This document shows positions 63,674 through 64,000 of a DNA stretch of 64,000 nt, in pieces (positions within the stretch are counted from its first letter, which is position 1; each line of letters starts with the position of its first letter). The notes beneath the pieces were generated by a model. That model worked only from the letters and a program-made list of their open reading frames with translations. It was not told where the DNA came from and made no database searches. The stretch spans positions 155,831 to 219,830 of the forward strand of contig JAGWBQ010000002.1 of NCBI GenBank assembly GCA_021295815.1, in the 5' to 3' direction. Position numbers and translations under genes: made by a program. Origin of the DNA: Gemmatimonadota bacterium. GTDB taxonomy: Bacteria > Gemmatimonadota > Gemmatimonadetes > Longimicrobiales > Gaopeijiaceae.

Positions 63674-64000
63674 CGGGGTTGGAGTAGCTGGCCAAGCCTT
63701 CAACACCCGCAGGCGTAGCGCGTTCCGGGATATGCAGGAGGAGGTCGGATCAAGTCGTTAGACGTGGCGGAGCTCAGCAGCGGAACCCGACACGGGCCGC
63801 GCCGCACGCGGGACGGACCAACGACCGTTCGCACGAATGAACCGAGGCCGGAATTACGGGTAATGGGTCATCAACCCCACCGCGAAAGCAACCCGTTCCC
63901 TAAAGGATCCGTCACCAACATGAACGTCGGCTCCTCTCTCGGTGGTCGCCGTGCCAACCGCGTGCTTGTCGGCCTCGAGGATCCCAGAGCTCACCGCACC
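63674..64000. other. Region upstream of the S41 gene to the window edge, no secure gene
   Basis: About 330 nt. It is less GC-rich than the rest, with a patch (63840-63910) of lower GC. A minus-strand frame is open from the right edge to a TAA at 63856-63854, and a plus-strand ATG frame is open from 63920 to the edge; they share codon boundaries, so at most one is real. The S41 promoter probably lies near 63710-63760, but I see no clear elements. Confidence 0.5.

Overview
This is a GC-rich chromosomal window from a Gram-negative bacterium. It is packed with housekeeping genes and shows no mobile element, CRISPR array, rRNA or tRNA that I could recognise. Several traits point to Gemmatimonadota or a close FCB-group relative: a GWxTD-domain protein encoded next to an ECF sigma factor, an outer-membrane TonB-plug barrel, many GTG/TTG starts, and a recurring TAnnTT(TG)-like motif upstream of several operons. 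The phylum is inferred from gene content, not from a marker-gene tree.

Layout, left to right. (1) 1-2948, minus strand: an imuB-like gene, a small DUF6504-type gene and a recQ helicase that runs off the left edge form a DNA-damage cassette. (2) 2949-3332: a repeat-rich intergenic region. (3) 3333-9898: a YbdK-type carboxylate-amine ligase, NADP isocitrate dehydrogenase, M17 leucyl aminopeptidase, a TonB-plug outer-membrane barrel and guanylate kinase, the last four joined by 1-4 nt overlaps. (4) 10023-17302: rpoZ, coaBC, family-4 uracil-DNA glycosylase, dnaB, ispD, a TsaC/Sua5-type gene, a low-Mr phosphatase, aroE and a comF-like gene. (5) 17352-22837: gapA, an ECF sigma factor coupled to a membrane GWxTD protein, then pgk and tpiA, so lower glycolysis is interrupted by a regulatory pair. 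(6) 23083-27538: secG and a 2-oxoacid dehydrogenase set (E1-alpha-like, E1-beta, E2), then lipB. The E1-alpha-like protein lacks the residues that normally bind thiamine diphosphate. (7) 27589-31227: a divergent RNase H variant and dcd, an HU-like gene with a CTG start, and an ECF sigma / zinc anti-sigma / Spy-like periplasmic protein operon. (8) 31273-35157: moaD, moaE, moaA, mdh and carA. (9) 35241-49865: a complete 14-gene nuoA-N operon for respiratory complex I. (10) 49921-53782: phosphohexomutase, sucC, sucD and ndk. (11) 53890-61998: yceD-like, rpmF, plsX, fabH, fabD, fabG, acpP, fabF, ispF, dedA-like and a Xer-type recombinase, an envelope-lipid and isoprenoid operon. (12) 62090-63673, minus strand: an S41 C-terminal processing protease, then about 330 nt to the window edge with no secure gene.

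Together these genes cover much of central energy metabolism: glycolysis (gapA, pgk, tpiA), oxidative decarboxylation (E1/E2, lipB), TCA steps (icd, sucCD, mdh) and NADH oxidation (nuo). Precursor pathways are also present (CoA, molybdopterin, isoprenoids, fatty acids, shikimate). Most adjacent genes overlap by 1-4 nt (ATGA, GTGA, TTGA), which suggests long translationally coupled operons. The most unusual items are the E1-alpha-like protein without its cofactor motif, the sigma factor paired with a GWxTD membrane protein, and the RNase H with a rearranged active site.
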